Counted from the first letter of the stretch, positions 1 through 10,217 are shown. The stretch is 64,000 bases of DNA from Heterocephalus glaber (GCF_000247695.1 NW_004624805.1:4514946-4578945), one strand, 5' to 3'. Notes: generated by a model from the sequence alone, not told the origin. Numbers and translations are program-made.

Positions 1-5
1 CTCAC

Positions 6-19
6 TTCCGCTCCATCAT
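6..19 (-). CDS. first coding exon (partial) of a gene running off the left edge
   Basis: On the minus strand a good Kozak context (GCCGCC before ATG) precedes two consecutive ATG codons at 19-17 and 16-14, then GAG CGG AA, followed at once by GTGAG (5-1), a plausible splice donor. This gives Met-Met-Glu-Arg plus two bases of a split Lys or Asn codon. The minus frame stays open upstream, but the promoter motifs make that stretch the 5' UTR. Only four residues are visible, so the gene cannot be named. The same bases also resemble ETS (CGGAAGTG) and YY1 (ATGGCGGC) sites, so part of this could be core promoter instead. The rest of the gene lies outside the window. Confidence 0.45.
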
Positions 20-261
20 GGCGGCCGCGGCGGCGCGGGGCAGAGCGTCGGGCGCCTCAGCTTCTCCCCGGCGGGCGCGGACCGGCTGCGGGAACGGGGG
101 AGGTTCGGGGTGCCTGGCAGCGGCGCCCTGCTTCCTCCTGTTAAAACGCAGGCCGGGCCCGGCCGTCCGCGCCCTGGGCTGTGGTCCCCGGCTAACCTGC
201 CGGCAGCCACCCGACGCCTCCAGAGCCGCAGACCGGCGACTGGGCGGTGCGAGCGCAGGAT

Positions 262-273
262 TGCGCAGGCGCA
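262..273. promoter_or_regulatory. NRF1-type binding site
   Basis: TGCGCAGGCGCA is one base from the palindromic NRF1 consensus (YGCGCAYGCGCR). It sits inside the CpG island, 23 bases from a CCAAT box. NRF1 sites of this kind are typical of housekeeping promoters. Confidence 0.6.
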
Positions 274-295
274 AGGAGCGTGAGCCGCGGGACGA

Positions 296-300
296 CCAAT
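296..300. promoter_or_regulatory. CCAAT box
   Basis: GACCAATC on the plus strand matches the NF-Y pentamer with favourable flanks. It lies about 60-100 bases upstream of the inferred minus-strand start site; NF-Y boxes work in either orientation. Confidence 0.5.
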
Positions 301-900
301 CCGCGCCCGCGCCGCCCCGCGCTGCCGGGGCCACGCCGAGGGCTCCGCCGCCCGCCCGGGGTCGCAGATTGCAATCGCTCAGAAGTTCCCTGGCTGAGGC
401 CCCCGGGGCTGCCAGGTCCGAGCCGCCGGCGGCATTCCCCACACTCGCTGACTTACCTTTATTTCGGCGAGGAGGAGTCTAAAGTTACGGTTTAACTCCA
501 GTGCCAGCTCCCTATTAGGAACGGTTTGCTTTCTGGGGGCGGGGGTGCCAGGAAAAGGGCTCTGAACGAAGGGTGGGGCGGCCCTGTTCCGAGCGGGCGC
601 TCCTTCTTGAGAGAATGGGTCGCGGAGACCGGAGTAAGAAAGAGGAAGTTTCGCCTAGGGAGTGAAGAGGGTTGGAGAAGAAACGTGGGAGCGGGGCGGG
701 CTGGAGAGTCCCTGCGGCCCTCGCCCCAGTCCCGGTCGCCCTCTTGGCTCGCACAGCGGGGCGGTGGCCGAAGCTGCGTCCTCAGCGCCTCGCCCGTGTT
801 AGGGAATCGGGGATCCCGGGCCCGGACTGTAAACTCGGAACTCACCAACCTCGTACCCCGGGCCTGACTGACCTGTAGTAAAGACGCTCTCGAAAGGCTT

Positions 901-1967
901 AGCTAAGTCTGGGTTCCGTGTCTAAGAAAACTTCGCATTCTGCTTTCAGAGATGAATACCATAAAGGTTCTTTGCATGGAAATGGCTCTGAAGTGCATCG
1001 AAGAACTGCAGTGACAATTAGAAACCTTTCCTTCGACCCCCCCCCCCCCGGTTTTGTTTGAAAAATGAGTAATTGGACTTTGAAAACCAGTGACCCCTGT
1101 GCTCACCCTTTCAGAAATGAATCCATAGCTCTGTAGATTCAGGTTGATTGATCCACTGCAATGCAGAAGCGCTCACACCAGAGGAACCGTGAAGTATCTC
1201 AAAGGAGAGGGGGGAGTTACAACAGTATTTGGGGGAACATGTGGAGTTTTGATGAAATTGAATGAAGCAGTGTTTTGAGAGGCTCCAAGCAAAGCAGAAC
1301 TACAAATAAAGGGACGAACATCAGATTTCCTTGAATATTGCAAAGTAGTTAATACAGATGCAGAATATTTTCAGAAAGCCTTTTTTGAAGCTATCCAACT
1401 GCCTTGGAAATCAAGTCTTCTCTATCTCCTCCAGGCAAGAGTGGAATCTTTTCTTCTTACTGATACAATTTTACAGCAGTTTCTGATAGTCTGTGATATT
1501 AGAGAACAAAGTTTTTCAGTAAGAAATCAGGAGTCATTCAAAAGAAGTTGTGACACTGTGGATGTAGCATGCCCATGAGAGAAAGTAGTTCTTTTTTCTG
1601 TTCATTTGTAGCTGCTTTATCTGTCTGTTAGTCCAATCTGATGAGTATAGGGTAGACTGTTTTTCTTCCTTACCCCTTCAGTCCTATTACTCTTCATCAC
1701 ATCTATATCCTGTCATCCTTCTTTATAATTTCAGAAGGAAACAACTCTTTCCCTCCCCCAAACAAAATTTTTGTTTACATCCTAAAATCCGTCCAACTCC
1801 CATACCCAGATTCTACCAATGTTCATCATCTTATAGCATTAATTTCTTTTATTTTCTCTCAGCTTCCCTGAAGGAAGGAAACAACCAAACCTGACACCTT
1901 ATTTGATTCGTGTTGATCACTGGTCCTCTGTCAAGAATAAAGACCCTAGTTAAAAGTGCTAAGCTTA
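901..1967. other. no gene seen; poly-C run
   Basis: Apart from a run of 13 C at 1037-1049, this stretch shows no family I recognise. It has no long reading frame. It could hold downstream exons of a divergent noncoding transcript from the CpG island, but no convincing splice pair was found. Confidence 0.5.
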
Positions 1968-2162
1968 GATTTTTGGGGGGAGGTGTGGTTCTGGGGATTG
2001 AGCCTAGGGCCTTGGCATTGAGCTACATCTTTAGTCCTTTTTTGTTTAAGGTAGAGTCTCCCCAAGTTGCTAAATTGCCCAGGCAGGGCTTGAATTTGTA
2101 ATCTTCCTACCTCAGCCTCCCAGAGTGCTGGAATTACAGGTAAATGCCACCACATCTGGCCA
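1968..2162 (-). mobile_element. B1-dID composite SINE
   Basis: Read on the minus strand, a B1-like 7SL-derived part (2163 down to about 2050) is followed by an ID-like tRNA-derived part ending near 1970. The plus strand shows 'ctggggattgagcctaggg', 'gagctacatcttt', then 'cctcagcctcccagagtgct'. The B1-then-ID order is that of the dimeric B1-dID family. It is well diverged, so it is an old copy. Confidence 0.75.
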
Positions 2163-2877
2163 TAAATTCATATTTTAATAAGTAATAATGCTATTGCAGG
2201 AGGGAAGAGTACGTGACCTGAACTCTCATTTGTACAGAAATAATTGGATATTTTAAGGGAAGAATGAGGGAATGCAAAGGGAGATGATTTGGGTCCTAGT
2301 AGAGTCATGGAAGTGAAAAATTTTAAAAAGCAGGAAGTATGTGTTGTATGGGGGGAGTCTGTGGAATCTTTTGAGTTTGTTAACTGTTACTTAAGGAAGT
2401 AAAGGCTCCTTCCCTCTCACAGAGGTTAAGAGACAGTGGACCTATTGTCCGGCATTTCCTGCTACAAATAGTATACATGTTTTGTTGCTAGTCTTGAGTT
2501 TTTTGAGGAAAATACTTCTAAGGGAACTATGGTCATCCTGAGTGTCTCATTCAGCTATTAGGAAACTATGGTAGTATTTTGTTCAAGTCTTTATAGTCTG
2601 AAGGTGAGGTCTAGCTGGGAAAGATTTCAAAGAAACCTAGCTAGAATCTGGTCAAGAAGGGAATCTAACTTCACATTTGCCCCTGTCAAGTGGATGAAGT
2701 TGACTAGAAGACACTCTCCGACTGCCCAAACAATCCCATGTGAAGGTAGCGATGGCTACTCAACTTCCTCTGCAGAAAAGTGTAGGCCCAAAAGTCTGTG
2801 TCCAGAAAAAGCACAATTTAGAGTTTTAAGAATCAAATCAAATTGGTCATTAATTTAATAATAATTTTTAAAAAGCT
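2163..2877. other. no gene or recognisable repeat
   Basis: AT-rich sequence with several short frames, the longest about 96 codons at 2568-2858 plus. None has a recognisable domain or splice context, and I assign no function. Confidence 0.4.
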
Positions 2878-2993
2878 TTTTTTGAGACAGTGTCTTGCTA
2901 TGTAATTCAGGCTGGCCTTAAACTCACTCCGATCCTCCTCCCTCGGCCTCCTGAGTGCTGGGATTACAGGCATATGCCACCACACCCAGTTTA
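2878..2993 (-). mobile_element. B1 SINE
   Basis: A poly-T start followed by 'gagacagtgtcttgctatg', 'aggctggccttaaactcac' and 'gagtgctgggattacaggc' is the reverse complement of a B1 with its A-tail. It lacks the internal duplicated segment seen in other B1 copies of this window. Confidence 0.85.
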
Positions 2994-4600
2994 ATTTAAT
3001 AATAATTTAAACATCGTGTGAACTAAGTAAAATATGACTGGTGGGCCGGATGTGGCAGGTACGCCGAATGGCTTCCGACCTTCGCAGCAGAGTGTCACAA
3101 AGGCTCTATCCTCAGCTCTCTTCTCTGTGATCTGTGCTAGAATCTCTTATCCAAAACCTGGCCTTTTATCTGTGTGACATTGCCATTCCATTTATCCATG
3201 TGCTTATAGGCTACCTTGTTGAGGATGCTGTACTATAACCTGAAATATACCATTCCAGAAATGGAATTAATTATCCTCTCCTGCCTGCCAACACTTAATT
3301 CAACTACTCAGCTCTCTAGTTTTGATTATCAGTATCAGCATTCTTCTGTTCTTCCAAGCTAAGAAAGTTACTATAACAGGTTACAATTTTGCTTATCCTC
3401 TATTCATACAAAAGAGAAACAATGGTAATTTGTGTATGAAGCTCTTCAACTTCCACTCCATTATTCCCCTTTCTTCCCCCAGCTCAGAAGATCTAAGGAA
3501 TGATTGATCTAGAGCAATGATTTCCAAATTCTACTCCAGAAAATTAAAAAGTTTCAAAGAAGTGACGCAGGCAGCTTCATGGGTGGGGGAGACAAAGGAA
3601 GCAGGTGGAAGGGCCATACAGTGAAGCTCAGGGACCTCTAATGTGTGAGACTGTTGCCTGTCAACTTTTGTCTTTTCCTTTCTCCTGCCTAAAAGATTCT
3701 GGAAACTGAGGCTCAATGAAAACAAAGCCAGGAAAGGAAGTGTCTTGCAAGAGCCTTTTGCTTTCAAACCTGCCACATATACTTCTCCCATGCAGGGAAG
3801 CACCAAGGTCCTCTTGTCACAGGACCAGAGAGGTGAAAAGTGCAAAGTGAAAAACAAAATCTTTCTCAAAGTTATCCTGTCCTGTGAGTAAGGAATGGTA
3901 GTATCAGGCAGTAATGATTTAAGAAATATTATCATGGGGAAACAAAAACATGATTCAAAAAACTGGTTACAAACTGGTTAATTTGTTTTTCTTCCAAATA
4001 TAGAAGAGACTGCTGTTCCTCAACACAAACAGTGAAAGAGTAGACTTTTGTGAGTATAGTTTGAGATTAAACTGCCCTCCTTTTGAATCAACACATTTTC
4101 TTCTTATGTTCTCTGTGTAGTTCTATCATCATTTTTAAGTAAATCAGTATACAGTGTTTATACTCTAAGGCTAAGTAATTATTCGCAGCCTAGCCATATA
4201 GTGCAGTATGATCACATTGCCTATCTTGTGCAACTTTTTGTTTTTTGTTTGGAAGTTAAAAAATTGCCTCATTTTTTTATCCCAGCTGTTTACTCATGAT
4301 ACATTCCAAATATGCACCAGAAGCATAAAACTACTCTTCTAGCTCCTATTTTTGTTGTTCAGATATCTGATTTGTTTTGTATATGATCTTCTTTTCCTTA
4401 CAAGAGCTTTGAATATCTTTTTCTCAGGACTTCTTTTTTCCTATTTTTCATCCTTGTATTTTGTTCTCCTTTCTGGGAGATTTAACCTCATTTTTACCTC
4501 TTCTATTGGAGAGATACAAAGAGATACTAGATAGATAAGTTATAGCAATAGACATTCAGAGAACAAAATTTATTGGGTGTGCTAATCCCACCTTGGCATG
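2994..4600. other. no gene seen
   Basis: About 1.6 kb of AT-rich sequence without a repeat family I can name. The longest frame (3531-3935, minus, 134 codons) has no recognisable domain and no codon or splice context suggesting a real exon. Confidence 0.4.
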
Positions 4601-4602
4601 TA

Positions 4603-4627
4603 TGTGTGTGTGTGTGTGTGTGTGTGT
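4603..4627 (+). repeat. (TG)n microsatellite
   Basis: About twelve uninterrupted TG units. Confidence 0.9.
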
Positions 4628-4702
4628 AAAGCTCTATGAATTTTAATTCTCTGAATGTTTTTAATGAAATGATTTTATTTCATGGAGACTATCTTTTCTT
4701 TT

Positions 4703-4880
4703 TTGGTACTGGGTTGAACCCAGATCCTTTGTACTGAGTGACATCCCTAGCCCTTTTATATTTTAATTTTGAGACAGCCTTGCTAAGTTGCCCACTCTGG
4801 GCCTGACCTTGCAGGGCTAGGCCTGTCTCATCCTCCAGATTGCTGGGATTATAGACACAAATCAAATTGTCGTGTCCAGC
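4703..4880 (-). mobile_element. B1-dID composite SINE
   Basis: The plus strand starts 'ggtactgggttgaacccag' with 'ctgagtgacatccctagccc' (the ID part), then a diverged B1 part from 'gagacagccttgctaag' to 'gctgggattatagac'. It is old and partly scrambled in the B1 half. Confidence 0.65.
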
Positions 4881-5571
4881 AATCGTATCAGTCTAAAAAT
4901 ATGTAGGTTTTGTGTGGTTTTTTCCATTTTTAGTTCTTTTCTGTTTTTCACATTTTTTCTGTGATTTGCTTTGGAATCTGTGACTCACATCAGAGAATTT
5001 CCTCAAATGTATGGTGAACCTTGGTGTTCGAACGTGTCTAAATGAGCAGCTTAATATTTGTGCATGTTAGTAATGTTTGGAGGTTGAAAAGTCTTACCCC
5101 TGTGTAATTAGGCAGGATCCACTCATTTCATCATGGAAGAGCTAAATGTCATTTTTCAAATTCAAATTTTTATTGTTTTAAATTAACATAAAATTATATT
5201 TATCACATGCAGCATGGTATTTTGAAGTATACATTGTAGAATGACTAAATCTAGGCAAGTAATATATACATTACTTCACATAGTGGTCATTTGTGCAATG
5301 AGAATACTTCATATTCTCAGCATTTTTTCAAGAATGCAATATATTGTTAACTGTAGTCACCATATCGTATAGTAGATCTCTTGAATTTATTCTTCCTATT
5401 TAAATAAAATTTTGTAAATTTTGAGTACTGTCCCCCCAGACACACACAACACCACCCCAACCTCTGGTGACCACAATTCTACTTTGTGCTTCTATGAAGT
5501 CAACATTTTTTTAAGATTCTTCATGAATGAGATCATATGGGGTTTTTTTGTTTGTTTGTTGTTTTTCTTGG

Positions 5572-5646
5572 GGGGAACCAGGGATTGAATTCAGGTCTTT
5601 GCCCTTGTGAGGCAGACACAGTGCCACTGAGCTAAATCCCCAGCCC
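5572..5646 (-). mobile_element. ID-type tRNA-derived SINE
   Basis: 'accagggattgaattcag' through 'gagctaaatccccagccc' is the reverse complement of the lineage ID element. B-box-like (GTTCAATCC-type) and A-box-like (TAGCTCAGTGG) promoter segments are recognisable. It is inserted in the L1. Confidence 0.85.
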
Positions 5647-6101
5647 GAGATCATACGGTTTTTGTCTATCATTGCCTAACTTACTGCGCTTAACATGATG
5701 TCTTCCAGGTTCATCCTGTTGCACAAATGACAGCCCTTCCTTCATTTTAATGACTGAGTCATATCTATTGTGTATATATCACATTTTCTTTATCCATTCA
5801 TCTTTTTTTTACATGCTGGGGATCAAACCCAAAGTCTTGGCCTCCATTGATGGACAGAGTCTATGTCTTGGCTGTTATGAATTGTGCTGCAATAAACATG
5901 GGGAGTACAGATATCTCTTTGAAATAATCATTTTATTTTCTTTGGGTGCATACTCATTACTGGGATTGCTGGATTGTATGGTAGTTCTATTTTTTATTTT
6001 TTGAGGAACCTCCATAATTTACATTCTTACCAGCAATGTATGAAGGTTCTTCTCCAAATTCTCACCAACACTTGTTTTTTGTTTTGTTTTGTTTTGTTTT
6101 T

Positions 6102-6180
6102 GGTACCAGGGATCAAACTTGGGACCTTGTGCTTACGAGGCAGGCAGGCAGTGGAACCACTGAGCTAAATCCCTGGGCCC
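6102..6180 (-). mobile_element. ID-type SINE
   Basis: A full-length reverse-complement ID, preceded by a (GTTTT)n-rich tail that corresponds to its A-rich 3' end. It has a small GGCA expansion in the middle. It is nested in the L1. Confidence 0.88.
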
Positions 6181-6349
6181 ATCAACATTTGTTATCTTTT
6201 GTCTTTTTGGTATTAGCCATTCTAAAAGGTGTGAGGTGATATTTCATTGTGGTTTTGATTTACATTTTCTTTATGATTGGTGATGTTGAGTGTTTTCTCA
6301 CATACCTATTGGCCATTTGCAAGTCTTTTAAGAAACGTCCTATCAGGTC

Positions 6350-6373
6350 CTTTATTTATTTATTTATTTATTT
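6350..6373. repeat. (TTTA)n simple repeat
   Basis: About six TTTA units that form the A-rich tail of the adjoining minus-strand B1. Confidence 0.8.
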
Positions 6374-6511
6374 AAGGCAGAGTCTCGCTTTGTAAAGTTC
6401 AAGCTGGCCCTGAACTCACTGTGTAGCCCAAGCTGGTCTCGAATTCATGGTGAGCCTCCCACCTCAGCCTCCCGAATGCTAGGATTACAGGTATGTACTA
6501 TCACACCCAGT
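6374..6511 (-). mobile_element. B1 SINE with internal duplication
   Basis: The reverse complement carries both 'aagctggccctgaactcac' and 'aagctggtctcgaattcat', the tandem internal segment of rodent B1, and ends at 'attacaggtatgtactatc'. It is nested in the L1. Confidence 0.85.
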
Positions 6512-6549
6512 ATTTATCCATTTTAAATTGATTTTGCCCCCTCCCTGCC

Positions 6550-6622
6550 AATACCAGGGATCAAACTCAGGACCTTGCGCTTGTGAGGCAGGTGCAGTGC
6601 CACTGAGCTAAATCCCTGGCCC
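6550..6622 (-). mobile_element. ID-type SINE
   Basis: 'ataccagggatcaaactcag' to 'gctaaatccctggccc', reverse-complement ID, nested in the L1. Confidence 0.88.
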
Positions 6623-6982
6623 TTCCTTTTTTTTTAATTTGGATGATTTATTTTCTTGCTGTCAAGTTATTAAGTTCCTTAGTATTTGGATATTAATCCC
6701 TTATCAGATATATAAGTTGCAGATATTTTCTTCCATTCTCTAGAGTGTCTCATCACTCCATTTTCTTTTGTTCTATAGATGTTTCCTTTGCTGTCCGGAA
6801 GCTTTTTGGTTTGAAATAGTCTCATTTGTCTTGTTTTTTTCTTTTTTTGCCTATGCTTTTGTGGTCATATCCAAACAGTCATTGCCCAAATCACTCTCAT
6901 GGTTCTCAGCCCTGTGATTTCCTCTAGCCGTTTCATAGTTTTGGCTCTCACATCTCTCTTTGATGCATTTTGAGTTGATTTT

Positions 6983-7129
6983 TTTTTTTTTTTTTTGAGA
7001 CAAGGTCTCACTATGTAGTTCAGGGTGGGCTTGAATTCACTGTAGTCAGGCTGTCCTTGAACTTGTGGCAATTCTCCTGCCTCAGCCTCCTGAGTGCTAG
7101 GATTACAGGCGTGCACCATCACACCTGGC
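6983..7129 (-). mobile_element. B1 SINE with target-site duplication
   Basis: A full B1 with internal duplication on the minus strand. It is flanked by a 12-bp direct repeat with one mismatch, tgagttgatttt at 6971-6982 and tgagttgacttt at 7130-7141, which marks the insertion into the L1. Confidence 0.9.
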
Positions 7130-7387
7130 TGAGTTGACTTTTGTATATGGTGTGAAGTAAGGTCTAATTTCATTTTCTGCATGTAGATATCCAATTTTGC
7201 CAATACTATTTATTTAAGAGACTGTCCATTTCCCATTGTGTGTTCTTGGCACCTTTGTCAAAACTCAATAGGCTATAAATATATGGATTTATTTTAGTGT
7301 TACCTATTCTGTTCCATTGGTTATGTGTCTGTTTTGGTGCCAGTACCATGTTCTTTTTTGTTTGTTTCTATAGCTTTTTAGTATATT

Positions 7388-7408
7388 TTGTTGTTGTTGT
7401 TGTTGTTT
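7388..7408. repeat. (TTG)n simple repeat
   Basis: About seven TTG units next to the tail of the neighbouring ID. Confidence 0.75.
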
Positions 7409-7420
7409 TTGTTTCTGTTT

Positions 7421-7493
7421 GGTACCAGGGATCAAACAGGACCTTCCGCCTGCGAGGTAGGCGGCAGCACCACTGAGCTAAATCCCCGACCCT
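7421..7493 (-). mobile_element. ID-type SINE
   Basis: 'ggtaccagggatcaaacagg' to 'gctaaatccccgaccc', reverse-complement ID, inserted in the L1 just before the ERV LTR. Confidence 0.87.
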
Positions 7494-7517
7494 CCAGTAA
7501 TATATTTTGAAGTCAGG

Positions 7518-8048
7518 TGTGAGGCGATATCTATCAGGGGCTACCCAACCATCTGACTGAGGGTACAGTGAGGATAAAGAATGATAGACAAAGAACAAAG
7601 GATTTTTTAACAGGGTCCAGGATGGCCTAAACTCTGCCAGCCTTAAGACCACGAGGCTCCGGACTTGTCGGTGTTTATTGGTTACACAGCATAGCAGGAG
7701 TCGTAAAGGCAGATGTAGAGAACAGCGGGATAAGACAATGATGGGAGCCAGGCTGGTGAAAGGGAGGAACGGCGACTCCTGTGGAGGACAGGTTGTTCTG
7801 AAGAAGCCACCTGTGTTATCTTCAGCTAGCATTTGATCTGGGAGGATGGCTGCATCAGAGTCATAAATCCTCAGCTGCAGTGCATCTTGCTTTCAGAGAT
7901 GCCACGGTACCATTGACCATTAAGAGCTCAACTGTGATCACTGCATAGGTAGTCAGTCTGTTTCCTTATGGCAGCCGAAGGCTCATCTAGCAAGTTACAT
8001 GTAGGCCTAGGACAGTTTAACCAATAGCCAATTTATAAGCCAACACAA
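7518..8048 (-). mobile_element. ERV long terminal repeat (solo LTR candidate)
   Basis: About 530 bp on the minus strand that starts TG and ends CA. It contains an AATAAA polyadenylation signal near 7674-7679 (minus strand), followed by a TTTGTTCTTTG-like T/G-rich stretch. L1 sequence lies on the left and reappears at about 8289 on the right. The layout fits a U3-R-U5 LTR, and a class II (ERVK-like) affiliation is only a guess. No internal retroviral genes adjoin it. No clear target duplication was found, so the ends are approximate. Confidence 0.55.
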
Positions 8049-8106
8049 TAATATTTTATAGCCTGCCCAGTGCAGTTTCAAGCTGGTCTTCTGCAGTATC
8101 TTTTTA

Positions 8107-8201
8107 TTTATTTATTTATTTATTTTTGGTACCGGGAATTGAACTCGGGTCCTCGTGCTTGCACAGCAGGTGGTGAAACCACTGAGCTAAATCCCCGGCC
8201 C
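8107..8201 (-). mobile_element. ID-type SINE with 16-bp target-site duplication
   Basis: A minus-strand ID with a (TTTA)n tail at 8107-8127. It is flanked by identical 16-bp direct repeats, ctgcagtatcttttta, at 8091-8106 and 8202-8217. The perfect duplication indicates a recent insertion. Confidence 0.93.
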
Positions 8202-8217
8202 CTGCAGTATCTTTTTA

Positions 8218-8368
8218 GACTCTTCACAAGTGAGATCAATGTGTGTATATCACATTTTCTTTATTCATTCATCTATGTCCATTCAAAGTCTCCAGCTTTG
8301 CTCTCTTGGTTTAAGGTAACTTTGCCTATTTAGGGTCTTTTGTGATTCCATGAGAAATTTGGGGAGGA
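8218..8368 (-). mobile_element. LINE-1 fragment, continuation
   Basis: 'atatcacattttctttattc' and, from about 8289, 'ctccagctttgctctcttgg' and 'agggtcttttgtgattccat' are reverse-complement L1 sequence. The second part continues the L1 broken at about 7517 by the LTR and other sequence. Confidence 0.6.
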
Positions 8369-8954
8369 TCAGATCATTTTATGGAGGGGGCTGAAGAGAT
8401 GCTGGAGCAGACAGTGAGCGCTCATGTCCTTACCAGGGCTGGATTTCTCCAGTCTTGCTGTCAAGCAATCTTATGGCACTTTTGGCTGCGAGAATTGCAT
8501 TTTAACAGCACTCTACATAAACTTTTAACTAAACTTTCCTACTTTTCAGCTCTAACTTGTACCCTACCTCCCAGTGTCTATGATTCCTGAGGTTTTCTGG
8601 TATTCTATATAGAGTAGTTGTACTTCTTAGCTTTCTGCCCTGCTTGTAGGTTTTATCGTTTTCTAGGCCATCTAGGAGCTACCCATCTCCAAACTTTTGT
8701 TGAAATCTTCCTTAATAATGCTCTTCTTTCAAATTTTCTTTATACTTGTGGCTTTAGGACTTTTCTGTTTCTTTACTGTCATTTTGGTGGAGCTTCTGGG
8801 GAAATCAAGATAAATGTGAATGAATGTTCAAACTGCTATACTTAATGGGCCACAGTTTACTCCTTGGTCTCTGTTATCATACCAAGAATATAGTAAGGAC
8901 AGTGACTGCAACTCATTTTTTTCTAACAGTGTTATTTAGCTCAGTGCTCAGGAT
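8369..8954. other. no gene; probable very old repeat
   Basis: The segment at 8690-8830 resembles an old L1 3' UTR ('ttctttactgtcattttggt'), but I cannot classify it firmly. No coding evidence. Confidence 0.3.
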
Positions 8955-9075
8955 CTAAGTGCTAATAAATCCTCTGTATTGAATGAAATTGGAATTCATT
9001 GAGTATCTATTAATTACCATGCTCTTCTCAAGAGATGGTGGTATACAAATGTGAATAGCTACCCACTGAGGAAGT
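8955..9075. mobile_element. L2/MIR-like remnant
   Basis: 'gtgctaataaatcctctgta' followed by 'cattgagtatctattaatta' and a gap-ridden continuation resembles ancient mammalian L2/MIR 3' sequence. It is strongly diverged. Confidence 0.35.
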
Positions 9076-9264
9076 TCTGGTCTAGTAGAAGTTAGAATAA
9101 GCATAAATCCTAGGGATAGGTTCTATAAAAGCAGTGCCATAAAAGCACAAAGACAAATGCATGCTTTGAGGAACCTTCCTGATAATTTGAAATTGATGTC
9201 AGGGATGACAGTCAAGATCTTCCACAAAATCTGGGATGGATATACATCTTCAATGACCAAGATA

Positions 9265-9305
9265 TATGTGTGTGTGTGTTTATATATTATATATGTATAT
9301 ATATT
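9265..9305. repeat. (TG)n/(TA)n low-complexity tract
   Basis: Alternating TGTG and TATA runs next to the ID tail. Confidence 0.7.
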
Positions 9306-9323
9306 GTTGTTTGTTTGTTTTCC

Positions 9324-9396
9324 GGTACCAGGGATTGAACTCAGGACCTTGCACTTGCAAGGCAGGCTTGGTGCCACTGAGCTACATCTCTGGCCC
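9324..9396 (-). mobile_element. ID-type SINE
   Basis: 'ggtaccagggattgaactca' to 'gctacatctctggccc', reverse-complement ID, directly abutting a B1 at 9405. Confidence 0.87.
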
Positions 9397-9404
9397 GTTT
9401 GTTT

Positions 9405-9546
9405 GTTTTTTGAGACAGGGTCTTGCCATGTAATTCAGGCTGGCCTTGAACTCACTATGTAGCCCAGGCTGGCCTCAAACTCACAATAATCTTCCTGCGT
9501 CAGGCTCCCGAGTGCTGGGATTAAAGGTGTGTGCCACTGCCCCCAA
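9405..9546 (-). mobile_element. B1 SINE with internal duplication
   Basis: 'gagacagggtcttgccatgt', 'aggctggccttgaactcac' and 'aggctggcctcaaactcac' show the doubled B1 segment. It ends 'gggattaaaggtgtgtgcca'. Confidence 0.92.
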
Positions 9547-10217
9547 CTCTAAGATTTTATAGTAATTCAGCAAATATGAACTTACAATTAAGAAAGTAAA
9601 AATTGAAGTCTGTCCGATTTTTTCATATATTTACGGTGATCTAGCAAGTATATTTATTGTTTTTTAAAAAACCAGCCTACTTTCTGCAAAGACTTGATTA
9701 ATATAGTAAAAAGTATAAGACTTTGCCTTTCCATCAACTGCTCTTTTATTTATTTATTTAATCAAAAAAATAAAATAAGCTTAATTGAAAGGCCAGGAAC
9801 TTGAAATTCATTTTCAGTGAACACATTGTGTGAGTTAGGTCCTTCTGGCTGTCTGATAGGCATAATAAACACTTCCTTTTTATTCCTGTAACTCCACAAG
9901 ATTAGGAAGAGGGGAAAGCCTGTTCAGAGGGGTACCAAAAATTTCTCCCTTATTTTGGAGGCCCTAAGTGTGATATAAAAACATAGTCTGATATTTTATC
10001 ATATATGTCTTAATTACAGACAGTATTAAAATAGAGAACTCTTTAAATCAGGAAGGTGAAGTGTCTCATCCAATCATAGTCATGCTGTAACATGTCTATT
10101 CTGGTTAAGCTTTTGCAGGAACATACTAACATAATCAGGACAACTACAGCCTCACCCCTGGGTTTTCAGCTGTAGAAAGACTCAAAAATACTGTTATTTA
10201 GTGTGACAAAGACATAT
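9547..10217. other. no gene seen
   Basis: AT-rich sequence with short TTTA-type runs. No recognisable repeat or reading frame. Confidence 0.4.

Larger units (their letters stand above)
1..900. promoter_or_regulatory. CpG-island promoter region
   Basis: The first 900 bases are strongly GC- and CpG-rich, unlike the AT-rich sequence that follows. They contain an NRF1-type site at 262-273, a CCAAT box at 296-300, Sp1-like GC boxes near 535-542 and 690-697, and ETS-like GGAA cores. This is the usual make-up of a TATA-less housekeeping promoter. The CCAAT and NRF1 sites lie about 240-280 bases upstream of the minus-strand ATG at 19, which fits a minus-strand start site near 200-240. The CpG-rich tract continues to about 870, so divergent plus-strand transcription, perhaps a noncoding RNA, is possible. 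It is not shown. Confidence 0.8.
5155..7517 (-). mobile_element. LINE-1 fragment, 3' UTR and distal ORF2 region
   Basis: The plus strand reads as the reverse complement of a mammalian L1 3' end: 'caatgtatgaaggttcttct' near 6035, 'ggccatttgcaagtctttta' near 6310 and 'gttccattggttatgtgtct' near 7312 are characteristic. The 3' UTR is at the left and ORF2-derived sequence at the right. Several SINEs are inserted in it, and it appears to resume at about 8289 after an ERV LTR and further sequence. Frames are broken throughout, so it is a dead copy. Confidence 0.8.

Noticed and set aside
6..19. Identification of the left-edge gene as XRCC4 from a Met-Glu-Arg start
   Set aside because: Four residues are not enough, and as I recall the XRCC4 start codon lies in a later exon, not in a CpG-island first exon. 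No name is assigned.
18..482. 154-codon plus-strand frame starting MAAAAARGR in the CpG island
   Set aside because: Such frames arise by chance in CpG-rich DNA. Promoter motifs point to a minus-strand gene, and the composition (Arg/Ala/Pro/Gly-rich in several overlapping frames on both strands) is typical of non-coding CpG islands.
7368..7832. 154-codon minus-strand frame
   Set aside because: It is a chance reading through an LTR, an L1 piece and an ID SINE.
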